Shown here: piece by piece, positions 35,130 through 45,282 of the stretch
Layout: the number at the start of each line of letters is the position of its first letter
How positions within the stretch are numbered: position 1 is the stretch's first letter
Origin: Trichosphaerium sp. ATCC 40318
Lineage: Eukaryota > Discosea > Flabellinia > Trichosidae
Assembly (NCBI GenBank): GCA_038496445.1
Contig: JALMLS010000320.1
Location: 62,001 to 126,000, forward strand
Direction of reading: 5' to 3'
DNA length: 64,000 nucleotides
Made by a program: the position numbers and the translations under genes
The notes under the pieces: generated by a model
What the model saw: only the letters and a program-made list of their open reading frames with translations
Databases searched by the model: none
What the model was told of the DNA's origin: nothing

Positions 35130-36894
35130 TCAGCACCACCCTTGTACAGCGTAACTGCAAGACTTGTTTTCAGGCCAATGCAAATTATCTTTCACTCGAT
35201 ATTTGTTCTTGGAGTTACGTTCATACCAACTTGAAAAAGTATCATACAATGTTTGTCCTTGAACTTTTACTTGTCTCCAATTCGCATTGATGCAGTGCGT
35301 ATGTATCATACATGCATCCGAAAATGCGCCATTTAAGTTATTACTAGAGTAAACGATAGTATCCAGTGCTGAAAAAAGAAAGAGAGATTAGTTACTAAAA
35401 AGAATTCTTTGAAAAGCTAATAATAAAATCAAGAAAAGAACTGTTCGTTAGAACACATCATTTGTCAATCTTGTTTCTTTTTCGTCTTTTTTTGCAAACG
35501 TGATAATGGATACCTTTCACTAACTCATCACTGTAAGACTGAACCCATCCTAGCTCAGTTTTGTTACAATCTCCCGCTTCTGGATGACATTTCAAACCAA
35601 GTATGAGGTCCAAGCTTTATACAATTTAATTAGTTGTTTCTATCGGTATAAAAGACGACCAACCTTGCTGTATCGTACTGAGCTTCTATAACAAAAAGTG
35701 GTGTTTGTATGTGAGGGTATACATAAGGGGTGAAAAAGCACATCCAAGCCTACAATTCGGATTACAAGAATAACAGTGTTGGACTTATTTTGTTTAAGTG
35801 CGTCCTTAAGTTAGCACTTACATGATCAGAATCCTTTGATGCCACACATGCAGAATTAGGACTAGTAGCGTTCCACAGAGGGATTGCTTTCTGAAATTCG
35901 CCTCTGAAAAAGTACTTACCTGTATACAATCACAAAATTAGGACAACAATCAATTACAATTGTTTTTTGCTCAACAGTTCTACCATTTGTATCCTTAGCG
36001 TCCAGGAAGAATCCTGCATCAGGAGCACCTCTGAGGTTTACCGAACTTGGTAATAAATTTCGAAGATAGTCCATGTGAAGATATGCGCCTAGGCCTCCAG
36101 CGCTTGACCTTTTTTGAAATAAGTATAATTTTTGTATTTGATAATTCTACAAACCCAGATAAAATCACTGATTCTGCTCTATCCATTCCGCTATCTTTGA
36201 GGTGTTGTATTGTCTCGTCGAACACCCTTTTCCCTCTGTAGTATACAGCTGTACCTTTTACAGAGTAAGCACAATAAACAACGTATCACTGGGTACCATT
36301 GAACAAGACTGGGTCATCTCTATTTCCTGTCCACGAGGAACCGTCGCAGTACATAACATAAGCTAAGTTCCAATTGTGGAAACGTGGATTTGCAGTGGCA
36401 TTTGAACTCATAGCACCACCATGGGCAAGAGGTTTTCCAGTCGGATCTAAGGGTATATCTGTCCACTCTACAACAAAACTGTCAACAAATCTAAAAAAGA
36501 AACAAACTTATAACCGGTTTAATTCTGCGCACGTGATAGAGCACGTACCTTTACTAGATCCAATCCTAGTTTTAGATCTGTAGTAGCAACCCTCACTGTC
36601 ATAACACCAACCTCCACCCTAATCGTTGTAGAAATCTTAAAATAGCGACAAGAGTACCTGTAGATGGATAAACCACGAGTTTGCGCCTGAACCAAAACCT
36701 TTTCGCAAGTAATATCTAAAAACCGCTGTTATACACTGCCTCAACCACTATAGGACAAACCCAGCAGGAGAACCATCGAGACATACAGCTCCTTTTTCTA
36801 CAGCTGCTTTTTCGAGCATAACACGTGTCCATGTATCAGTCGAAACTAAACCGTAACATAGAACGAAAAACAAAGCTATCTTCGTAAGTTGCAT
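35130..36894 (-). CDS. Secreted Notum / pectin-acetylesterase-like carboxylesterase
   Basis: This alpha/beta-hydrolase family includes plant pectin acetylesterases and animal Notum, which removes palmitoleate from Wnt. The start at 36894 opens a signal peptide (MQLTKIALFFVLCYGLVS). Then come VEKGAVCLDGSPAGF, SGANSWFIHLQGGGWCYDSE (oxyanion-region GGGWC), RFHNWNLAYVMYCDGSSWTG (family block YCDG), GKRVFDETIQHLKDSG and, across an intron, ILSGSSAGGLGAYLH with the nucleophile serine in GSSAGG. The aspartate (NLRGAPDAGFF) is visible. The C-terminal region has DACMIHTHCINANW, supplying the probable catalytic His, and ends SCSYAVQGWC with TGA at 35130-35132. All key motifs are present, so an active secreted esterase is likely. 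Its substrate is unknown. Confidence 0.87.
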
Positions 36895-36940
36895 TGGAAC
36901 CTTCGAAAGAAAATAACAATAAGCACATCGCTTATGTCAC

Positions 36941-37021
36941 TCACGTGTTTAAGTATTGTTTAATGGCTGCTGCTGTTGTACCAGTTATTGTATGCCATAC
37001 TTCACTGGCTGTGTAGTTAGA
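36941..37021 (-). CDS. Last exon of a small unidentified gene
   Basis: After a CTAG acceptor the minus strand reads SNYTASEVWHTITGTTAAAI, then KQYLNT and TGA at 36941-36943. The stop codon is part of AACACGTGA, and that CACGTG also lies 47 bases upstream of the Notum-like start codon. Earlier exons should lie in 37030-37220, before the DUSP gene, but I could not place them. The composition (Thr, Ala, Ser) is codon-like; no family is recognised. Confidence 0.4.
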   Translation of the reverse strand, partial: SNYTASEVWHTITGTTAAAIKQYLNT

Positions 37022-37221
37022 CTAGGAGAGTAAGTTTTATATTTTTCAAATTGCCTTTTTTGGCTGTTTCTAAGGAGGTTAATGTCTAGCCAGTAGAGTT
37101 GGTTCAGAGATATTAACCTGATAACCTACTCAGAATTGCTACGGTGAAGATATTCCTAAATGCCGTCGAGCAACTTAACTACATTTAAGCAATATTTAGC
37201 AACAATCAAAAAAGACAAATC

Positions 37222-38100
37222 ATGTCAGACATGGATGAAATTTTACCTAGCAAATTGTATTTAGGATCCAGGTGGGCTATAAATGGATACAGCAAAGGTA
37301 CTATCAGCTAAATAGACGTAATGTAAGTCCTAAATTTTACAGCAAACCTCGAAAGGCATTTAGTAACTCACATACTGTCTGTTTCGCGTATGAATACGCC
37401 TACATGGCAAGGAAAAAGCATTGGAGAATGTTTTAACCACAAAGTGATTAAAATATCTGACGCTTCGTCTGTACCCATCAATACGCACTTTACAGAGGCA
37501 CACGCATTCATAGGTAAGTAAAACAGGAGCAATCGAAGCCATTTTTCGCTATCAGTTGGCAAAATTCACGTAATTGTTTTTTAACGAATTTCTCGATTTT
37601 TAGATGAAGCCATTTCATCTGGTGGCAGAATTCTTGTCCATTGTGATGCCGGTGTATCTCGTAGTGCTACTATCGTTATATCTTATGTTATGAAGACACG
37701 CAAAGATACTCTAAAGGATGCCTATGAATTTGTTAAAAGCAAGAGAGATTGTGTTTCTCCTAATTTCGGTAAGTTCTTTGATTTTTTGAAAGAAAGAAAA
37801 TAATTTTGTTTGGTTGTTAATGTATGGTAGGTTTCTTACGTCAACTTATGGAATTTGAGGCTATGATACTAGATAAGGAAGTAAATAACTCTTTTCTTGT
37901 TGCCCAGTTCCGTAGGAAAAATATTAAAGCATACCAAATGATGACAGGTACGAAGACTATTGTTTTTTAAAGCTTGAATTAATCACTTGTAAACAGGTAA
38001 CAAGACTACATACACCGATGACCAAATAAGCAAAGCTTTAAGAGAATCAGATTATGATGGTTCCAAAACAGAAAAGGCGTTATGGGGAGAGTATAATTGA
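37222..38100 (+). CDS. Dual-specificity protein phosphatase
   Basis: DUSPs remove phosphate from Ser/Thr and Tyr. Five exons give MSDMDEILPSKLYLGSRWA at the start, then ERHLVTHILSVSRMN, the general acid region KVIKISDASSVPI, and the active site HCDAGVSRSATIVISYVMK, which fits H-C-x5-R-S with all residues present. It continues DTLKDAYEFVKSKRDCVSPN and FLRQLMEFEAMI, both standard for this fold. The C-terminal extra part (YTDDQISKALRESDYDGSK) resembles a short UBA-like helix bundle, but that is a weak match. Introns have GTAC and GTAAGT donors. TGA is at 38098-38100. MAP-kinase-type targets are possible but not shown. Confidence 0.92.
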
Positions 38101-38349
38101 AGAACATGCAGATTGTAAACTATTATTGCTAGATTATTTTGTAATGCAATGTAATTTCTAAGACCCAGTGACAGCATCTCGGGTATGTCATCAAAAATGT
38201 ACTTCTAAAATTATGCTACCTACACATTCCTTTCTTTGGCGTGCCAGATAACTTTGAGTCTAACAAGCTGATTGTGTAAGTCAAGTTGAGTTATTTATTG
38301 TACAATGTTTGCTCACACCAGAACATATTGGGGATCAGATTCGTTTGAA

Positions 38350-38960
38350 TCACGTGTCAGATTTTTTTGATGTTGCCCTGTATGCTTCTAACCCTTGTGA
38401 AACTCTGAACCAATTCACGCCGTTTGGGATAAAAACACAAGTAACTCCAAGCTTGCTAACTTGACGTATATTCCTCTCTTCGTCGTCAAAGAAAATCATG
38501 TCCTTGTATTCCACACCACTATCCTTTGCTAGCTCTTTAAAGTGATGAAGCTTTGAACCAGATAGATCTGTTCAAACTAACAAAAAAGGTTTTTAGCGAA
38601 AAGCGTTAAAGGATGTCTTACATTCATGTATTTTTTGATGTCTAGCGCTTTTAGCAAGCTCTGGGCAGCCGATGGGTCAGGTGTACGGCTTGCTGCTGCG
38701 ATTTTGACCCCTTTTGCTTGTAGACGCGTCAAAATATCTCTAGCTTCCGGATAAAGCTCCGCTATGCTGCCGTTGTTATCCTTGGCTTTGTGTTTGCCTG
38801 TTTTAACTATTACGCACTTGAATTTAGTCTAAAACGCACCAAAAGGCGTAAAAGGGCCACTGTATTCAACGTAGAGGGGCCATAGAGTATAATCACAATC
38901 AAATACAAATAACGATGGTAAATCCTTTGACAGTAACTGTTCTGGGTCAACTTGTTCCAT
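38350..38960 (-). CDS. MDP-1-like HAD-family phosphatase
   Basis: MDP-1 is a magnesium-dependent HAD phosphatase, linked to protein tyrosine or sugar phosphates. The start at 38960 reads MEQVDPEQLLSKDLPSLFVF, then the nucleophile motif FDCDYTLWPLYVEY. A 33-bp intron (GTGCGT donor, AATAG acceptor) removes an in-frame TAG and joins to VKTGKHKAKDNNGSIAELYP. Motif II is AAASRTPDPSAA. After a second intron come HFKELAKDSGVEYKDMIFFD and DEERNIRQVSKLGVTCVFIP, with motif III-IV residues K and DDE. The stop TGA at 38350-38352 lies inside GACACGTGA. The length, about 165 residues, is normal for the family. Confidence 0.88.
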
Positions 38961-39246
38961 CCAATAAGCGTCAAAGACTGCGCACTATAAATTTGTGACT
39001 CAAGTTGTTGTACACTTAACACTTCTTTTTTTGAAAAACACGTGTCCAAATGACAGTTCAAACATAGATTCCTACAGTTTTTAAGCATTTACTAGTATCA
39101 GTGTATGCCTAATTGTAAGGTTTAAGTTTTTTTAAGTTCACGTGTTCATGTAGAATTTGAGACGCAATTTAATTTAGTGCCAAAGAAACGTCTTAATTCC
39201 AGTCTTCCGTTTTATGAAAAGAATAATATCTTCCTATCATTGTTCT
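38961..39246. promoter_or_regulatory. Upstream region of the MDP-1-like gene with two CACGTG sites
   Basis: AACACGTGTC at 39040-39049 is about 80 bases upstream of the MDP-1-like start, and TTCACGTGTT lies at 39137-39146. This spacing fits a promoter element read on the minus strand. The 3' end of the next minus-strand gene also lies here. Confidence 0.4.
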
Positions 39247-39552
39247 TCAGGTTTTTTGCAACATAGCTGTCTGAAAAGCAGCATTGGATTCTTCGTACAC
39301 CTCCACCATCTCATTGTCACTACCAGATTCGTGATCATCGGTATTTGTATCGTTACCAGGTACTGTAGGTTCCTTTGGAGCTTTGGAATAAGATACAATA
39401 GCCAATCCAGGAAAGTCTTCGCAAACTGACGCTGTTACGAGTTCGTATTTCCTCCTCACAGAGCTGCTAGTTGTAGCTCTGTTCGTGAAAAACAACTTAG
39501 GGTGAAGTAGCACATTGCTTGGCTCTTCGTGTACATACAAAGGAGGTCCTGG
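39247..39552 (-). CDS. Unidentified protein, last exon
   Basis: After a CACCAG acceptor near 39553 the exon reads PPLYVHEEPSNVLLHPKLFF, RRKYELVTASVCEDF and GLAIVSYSKAPKEPTVPG, then an acidic stretch NDTNTDDHESGSDNEMVEVY, ending at 39247. The first exon must lie in 39555-39798 but I could not find a join that keeps frame. Two CACGTG sites (39585, 39650) stand in that upstream interval. The order folded part then acidic tail is all that can be said. Confidence 0.5.
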   Translation of the reverse strand, partial: PGPPLYVHEEPSNVLLHPKLFFTNRATTSSSVRRKYELVTASVCEDFPGLAIVSYSKAPKEPTVPGNDTNTDDHESGSDNEMVEVYEESNAAFQTAMLQKT

Positions 39553-39798
39553 TGAAAGAAAAATTGGAAAGTTTGGGTAACAAAATCACGTGTTTCCACA
39601 AGACAATTTGGCGAAGCGCTGTTGACGAAGTACTTATCGAGATACTGTCACGTGTTTGATACAAAAAGGTATTGAGGGAGTACCAATATTTTACAGAAAA
39701 CCATTTATTTGTCGAGCTCTTATATTAAAAAAGTATGTACAGAATTTAAAACTGACATTTGTTATTCAATAAATAATGTTCTTCTTAAACTTCACGCC

Positions 39799-40357
39799 TC
39801 AAGGTTGTCTTGATTTTTCAGCTATGATTGATGCGAACTCTTTGGAAGTAATATCGAATGATACATTAGCATTGCGTTTAGGACAGAACCAGGTTACTGT
39901 TGATTGTATCTTCAAAACAGCTTCGATTTCTGCAAATGCTGATTTCCAAACCCTTTCTTTATCAGTTTTGAATGAAAATCTCCATGAGTTTCCTTTCCGT
40001 CTCTTATCAAGGACATTTGCCCATCTAGGATAAACATTAGAAACAATAAGAACTATTTGGCCTCAAAGGGTAAGAATAAACTCCGAGAATACAGACATTA
40101 ACTAGCAATCACGTGCAGCAATGCGGACATTCGTAAAGAAAAACGCACCTCTTTATTGATTTATACGCTCCGTAACTGTCTCTCGGACGCTTATTTTTAT
40201 ACTGATTAAACACTCCAACAGCAGTCATGAACAAGTTATCATTACTAGCGAAGCATTTAGAGATAGATTTGTGAATTTTATCGGAGTTTTGTTTCGAAAT
40301 ATCTCGAATTTTGAAAATAAGGCCCTTCATATGGTATAACAAACCACGTTGTACCAT
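39799..40357 (-). CDS. Two-exon gene of unknown function
   Basis: Exon 1 from 40357 (or the inner ATG at 40330) reads MKGLIFKIRDISKQNSDKIH and FNQYKNKRPRDSYGAYKSIK. A roughly 128-bp intron with a GTGCGT donor, itself holding TCACGTG near 40110, joins in phase to RWANVLDKRRKGNSWRFSFK, then VWKSAFAEIEAVLKIQSTVT and VSFDITSKEFASIIAEKSR. TGA is at 39799-39801. The product is about 150 residues and basic, with Trp spaced as in a compact domain, but I do not know it. Both candidate start codons lie in the arms of a 12-bp inverted repeat. The long plus-strand ORF over exon 2 is a shadow. Confidence 0.6.
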
Positions 40358-40363
40358 ATGAAG
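40325..40363. repeat. Perfect 12-bp inverted repeat over a start codon
   Basis: CTTCATATGGTA at 40325-40336 and TACCATATGAAG at 40352-40363 are exact reverse complements with a 15-base loop. The minus-strand gene's two possible ATGs (40357, 40330) fall in the two arms, so the transcript could fold into a hairpin around its own start. Confidence 0.8.
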
Positions 40364-40479
40364 TGGGTTTTGAAAACGTGTTTAGTACTAAAATATCTAG
40401 AACTCGCGAATTGTCTAGTTTTGCGAGTTTATCAGTTTAGTTTATCTAGATATCAAAGATATCTAAACATCTCTTCTAA

Positions 40480-40707
40480 TTGAGGAACATTTGTTCGCGA
40501 AGAAAAAAAGGTAAAAAACGTACAAGACCAAAAATACATCGTTCTCCCTATGAACCCCCAATTCCAATTCTACCGTCATACATACAGCGTATAGGTAAGG
40601 TTTCTTACTCTTGCCCATTACGCGCTGTAGTAGCGGTTGGGCACTCAATGGTAGGGAGGAGTTACGATTTGCCTCAGAAGTACCATCCTAAAGCAAAAAT
40701 TACTTGA
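40480..40707 (+). CDS. Small basic protein, start unresolved
   Basis: The plus strand is open from before 40480 to TGA at 40705-40707. It reads NICSRRKKGKKRTRPKIHRS, PYEPPIPILPSYIQRI, then, after a possible 36-bp in-frame intron (GTAAGG donor), VAVGHSMVGRSYDLPQKYHP. There is no ATG at the front of the frame, so a first exon must lie upstream, within the palindrome-rich 40380-40470. The composition resembles small ribosomal or mitochondrial proteins, but no family is recognised. Confidence 0.45.
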   Translation: MRNICSRRKKGKKRTRPKIHRSPYEPPIPILPSYIQRIGKVSYSCPLRAVVAVGHSMVGRSYDLPQKYHPKAKIT

Positions 40708-40766
40708 AATGAAATTTTGGGAAAAAATGGAAGCTAAGAACAGATTTCTTAGGTGTCTTTGTTCTG

Positions 40767-41621
40767 TTAAGAATCAGTATTAATTACCTCACAGATGACA
40801 TCAGATCCTGGTGAACTTAAGGGTGGATACAGAGCATGATGGTGTTGCCCAACCGTAAGGCTTTGAGGTGAGGTATTTATTGGATCAATAAACGCGTTGT
40901 TTGGATACGGAGATTGTATTTGTATTCTTTCTTGTTTGACGATCGCATGTAATGGTGCTGGTTTTTCACGCGGTATAGGTAACGTGAAGTAATTCGGAAT
41001 GAGATCTGTATCACGTGCTGTCACAAACTGATTTATGTCGTTATAACTCAAGGTATACTCGCTTTGATGTTGTGGGAATGATAGCATAGGCCTTTTGCTC
41101 TCTGGTTGTACCGGAGTACTGTGTACTAAAAAAAGATTATTCAATTGAAATGATACACACGTGATTTCAACCGTCAAAACTCTATGTTTTTTGGTTCGAA
41201 CGTTACGAACAAACAGGAAAAAGTGAGTGCTAGATTTCGGTGCGACGCTGTGCGTGCCATAAAAAAGGAGTTTTTTATGAGACGACCTACGACATAGAAA
41301 AGATAGGTAATAACGAGAAGTTTAAAGAAACGATCAGTGTTGAAGTAATTTTGAGAGAAATGTTTGAGGTTTTTTCGGTGAGTTGAATTTACGCTTACCT
41401 TGGTTGTATTTTGTGTAATGACTTGGTGGAGTTGAGACTCTACGTTGTGCGTTCCAGGGTGGTAAAACATGTTGTCCATTGACAAAGCTTACTCGAGGTC
41501 GTTCTGTATACCTCCTACGATGTTGTGGAATAGTTTTAAAATAGTTTTTTCTTATAGTTGAAATGTTATCCATGCTAGTTAATGTATCTCTTGGATATGG
41601 TGTTCGCGAATTGATGCTCAT
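40767..41621 (-). CDS. Disordered protein of unknown function
   Basis: Exon 1 from 41621 reads MSINSRTPYPRDTLTSMDNI, then IPQHRRRYTERPRVSFVNGQ and ends at a GTAAGC donor near 41397. A roughly 270-bp intron leads to SKRPMLSFPQHQSEYTLSYN, FTLPIPREKPAPLHAIVKQE, NAFIDPINTSPQSLTV and CEVINTDS, with the stop at 40767. The protein, about 195 residues, is rich in Pro, Ser, Gln and Tyr and has no hydrophobic core, like activation or low-complexity regions of regulators. The intron is long for this genome. Confidence 0.6.
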
Positions 41622-42081
41622 TTTATCCACGTTTTTTGTATTTTAAAAATTTTATATTGCCGGACCCAAAGTGACCATGCGTGAGTAGTGACATACCATT
41701 AAACGACTGTTTGGCATAAAATATAATGTTTAAAACATACGAGAGTGTAAGATGACATGAAAAAAATCCAGCATATTTCGCGACAATGTTGTGCAGTAAA
41801 AAAAATCTGGTTTTTGTAGTTTTTTTTTTTCTATTGATACAATAATGGCTATCAACAGAAGTTTTTTTAGTTTTGTGCTCGGAGGTCTCTTACGCAAATA
41901 TTCACTGTAAAATAGTGGTGTTTGGCGTTTGTGTTCACTAAAAACAAAAAGAGAAAGTTGGTTTTTGGTAGTTTTTTTGGTTTATTTTTTTATAGTTTAC
42001 AAACACGTGATAGCGACTTGCCTCAGAAGTACTTCAGTGAAGATTGTCACGCTATTTTTTCCAATATTGCGTCACAATAAA
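41622..42081. other. Spacer between minus-strand genes
   Basis: This AT-rich region has poly-T tracts and AACACGTGAT at 42003-42012. I see no exon. Confidence 0.45.
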
Positions 42082-44902
42082 CTAAATGCTGTCAACGTAC
42101 TCCTTCGGTTCATTAAAGTCGTCATCGTCAGCATAGTCCATAGCGTTAGTGTTATGAGTTGAAAAATCATCACCAAAGTCATCTTCATCTGCGTAATCCA
42201 TTTCATCATCTTTGCCTATATTACGTGTATCTGTATTCAGCGCATTGCTATTAATACCAAAACGTTCTATAAATGATGCTCCAAGCAATCCATGAGTAGT
42301 TCTCTGTACATGTGGTACTGGTACTAAATCTGTTTCATCGAGTTTTTTAGAAACATAGTTCAGGATTTGTTTCATTGATGATCTTTCTCTCTTGTGGAAT
42401 TGTAGTGACATATTCATAAGCTTTGCAATCTTTGGACAATTTTCTGGCCTAAAAACAGAAAATGTCACGTCAGAAATCACGTGTTATTGGGACAAACCAA
42501 CAAAAAAAAAAGGGCACGTACCTTTCAAGCTGTATGGCATTCCTTGCGACAGATTGTATCACGTCTGTAACATTTGAAAGATAATGGTACGGGGTCTGTC
42601 TGAAGAACATCTAAATTGGTGGTTAACTCGAGACAAACCATACAAAAAGATACAAGTTCGAAATTAATGCTGTTTGATCCGTTTTGAGAATAGAATGCGC
42701 GTGTTTTGTATGTACCTCGTAAAGCAGACATCCAAACATCCAAACGTCACTTTCTTTACTATATTGAATACCTCCTTCCCGCACAATCAAAGACTCTGGT
42801 GCCTAAACTGTTGGTTAAAGAAGAATCCAACGAACTTTTTTTATTTTGTTGAATAATACCATCCATCGAGGTGGACACACTTTCGTTTGTGTCCACTTTG
42901 TAGAGTCTTGCGCACCCATGTGCCTAGAAAACCCAAAATCTGTAACTTTAGCTTGATGCGTAAGCGTTATTAAAATGTTTCCTAGTTGTTATGGTCAGTC
43001 AAAACCGTTACTAACTAGCTAACAGAAACCAGGAAAAAAAACAAAACATTTCCAAAACAACTCAAACTTGGCTGTGAACACAAGGCGCAAGTATTTGGTC
43101 TAAATAAAAAGCCTGGCGCAAAAAAAATCGAGGTTGTCGTACTAGACGCTATATCTCTGTGTACAACATGACAACAATGTAAATGATGTATACCTTACTG
43201 AATGTTAGTAATTTCTAACGTTTTGAAGTTGACACAAAAGCGTACCAGCGCTGACATTCCGTATAACGCCTATCAGAAATCTAGGAGATAAGTCTTCGCT
43301 CCTTTCATAAATATAATCTTGAAGAGATCCACCAGCAACATACTCAAGCACCAAACCAAGCTTATCATGCTTAGTCCTTGTCAAGCCTGAAAAACAAAAG
43401 TCAGATTATCTATCACACGTGATATCCACGTGCCATAGAAATTTACAACGAATGGATGCGGTGGTAGGCGACTCAATTGCGATAACTCTGCTGTACAAAG
43501 AATTAATAACATGAATGCAAAAAAGGAAGAAACGTACATAGTAAACTTTCCGTAGAACCTTGAAGAAACTGTTTCACCGCAACCTGAACACCGCAAGTAA
43601 GAGATATGTCGTAAAATTATAATATAAGGACATACGTGTGCGCCTCTCCATGTAGCCAAATTTACAGTCGCTTGAGCTCTATATACAGCGAGTGAGATAT
43701 TTTTTTTCAAAAAGTGATCAGAATAATGTGCTTTTCGATGTAAAATAAGTGGTCTAACCCTGAACCCAGTGTATGTTCTATTTCTAGCTCTTTATAAGAT
43801 ATATGCGTTAATCCTCTGTCTGTTTCTAGTTCTTTTATTTTCTTCATTAGATTTGTAATCTCTGACTTTAGGGTTCCAATTTGATTATCACGACCAACAA
43901 GTATTGAAGTTAGTTTTTGTTTTTTGGCTTTCAGCTTATTGTAATCTTGTATAGGCACAACTGAATCAATGTTGACTGCGCCTGGATCAGAGTTTCTATG
44001 GACAGACATAAAACCAGTACTAAAAGCGACGATTAGGTCAAGATGTGAAGAGGGAAGGTAGTCAGAAAATGTACACAAAAATAAAAATAAAAAAGGTTTA
44101 TAAAACCTAAAAAAATACGCACTCTGGTGGTTGCCAAGAAGAAGAAGAAAAGGCGGTCACAGCGGCATTTCGTTTTAGAGATCGTCTACCAGATATTGTA
44201 TTACTCTTATTCTTTCTACTAGGTAATACATCAGAAGAAAAAGAAAGTTTTGTATTTTTATTTCTAAATTTTATTTCAAAAAAGATCGCGCACGTGGTGC
44301 ACGGGGTTACAACGTCTGAGAACGACTGGCTGATACTATGGCGTCAAAGAGTAAAAAAAATGTCTCTTTTGTTTTGTTGTAACAAGTAATCGTATTTTGT
44401 TTCATACACGTACCTGCGACTTGATACCTCTGGAAGAGAAGATGCAGAAGCATTAGGCGATCCTTTACTTGATGGAAACTCACTCATATATTCAGTATGA
44501 CGCGTACGCTTTATAGGCCACTATAGAAAAGGAGGTAAACAGTTTGTCAATTTCCTTCAAGTAAACGGGGAAAAAAAAAGATTGTCAACCTCTTTCTCCG
44601 GATTTGATTCTGTATGAGCTGTGGAGGTGTCAAAATTAATAACCATAACGTCGTTATCCTTCCTTGGTATACGGACAACGCCACGCTTGCTCAATTTACG
44701 AGCTTTTTCAATCTCTCTAGACATTTTACGTCCAAAAAACTCCCACTCATTTCTAGAGTTCCAAAACCTATATTTTTTAGTAAATATAAAGTAGTACTAT
44801 CACGTGGTAAGGTTTTTGTTTTGATCAAGCGAATCAAAAATAAATAAAACCACAAAAACTAGTAATGACGTACATCCATCTTGTCTTTGCCCTTAAGGAC
44901 AT
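42082..44902 (-). CDS. Protein kinase, tyrosine-kinase-like
   Basis: From the start at 44902 (MSLRAKTRWM) comes a basic Ser-rich N-terminal part (MSREIEKARKLSKRG, EFPSSKGSPNASASSLPE), then a coiled coil near 43.8-43.9 kb (KLKAKKQKLTSILVGRDNQI). The kinase domain opens with HTLGSGAQATVNLATWRG, the ATP-site VAVKQFLQGSTESLL, PPHPFVVNFYGTW, LGLVLEYVAGGSLQDYI, the catalytic loop VVHRDIASRNILIT, the DFG segment AKVTDFGFSRHMG and PPRWMAPESLIVREG. HRDIASRN and PRWMAPES are the forms of the tyrosine-kinase/TKL branch, not of ordinary Ser/Thr kinases. The C-terminus is acidic (DDEMDYADEDDFGDDF). All catalytic residues are present. Confidence 0.88.
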
Positions 44903-45282
44903 GATGCCTTTATAATTAAAAACTTAAATTTGCTGTCCGTGCTGTATTTGCAGTGCAATAGTAAACCAAGGATTTTCAGTTACTTGAATTTATCTTGACT
45001 TCTTTAACTGTTTTTACCCTTCACGTGCATAACCTCATAACAACTCTTCAATAGTGACTTTCTTTTATTGCCACTATTAGTGTATTGTGATTGTGAGTCT
45101 TTACCATCATAAATGTTCAACATCACGTGATGTACAAGGCCCAAAAAAAATAAATAACAACAGCGACAAATCTTTGCTTTTATAATTTTTTTTATTTGTT
45201 TCAATAAAAACTGTTAGTTGTTTTACAAATGCATGGCCAGCGGAGAATAATGTGGTTTTTCTTTTTAGAGTAATACGTAAAT
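44903..45282. other. Spacer with a 12-bp CACGTG palindrome
   Basis: It holds the 3' flank of the NDUFA9-like gene and upstream DNA of the kinase gene. TTCACGTGCA at 45021-45030 is about 120 bases from the kinase start, and CATCACGTGATG stands at 45121-45132. No exon is seen. Confidence 0.45.
45121..45132. promoter_or_regulatory. CATCACGTGATG palindrome (E-box / CDEI-like)
   Basis: It is a perfect 12-bp palindrome around CACGTG, one of about 60 CACGTG copies in the window. CACGTG is bound by bHLH factors (Cbf1 type in yeasts) and by plant G-box bZIPs; the binder here is unknown. Confidence 0.4.

Noticed and set aside
39776-40033. Plus-strand ORF of 85 codons beginning MFFLNFTPQG
   Set aside because: The minus strand over the same DNA reads as a better exon that joins in phase to the exon at 40109-40357.
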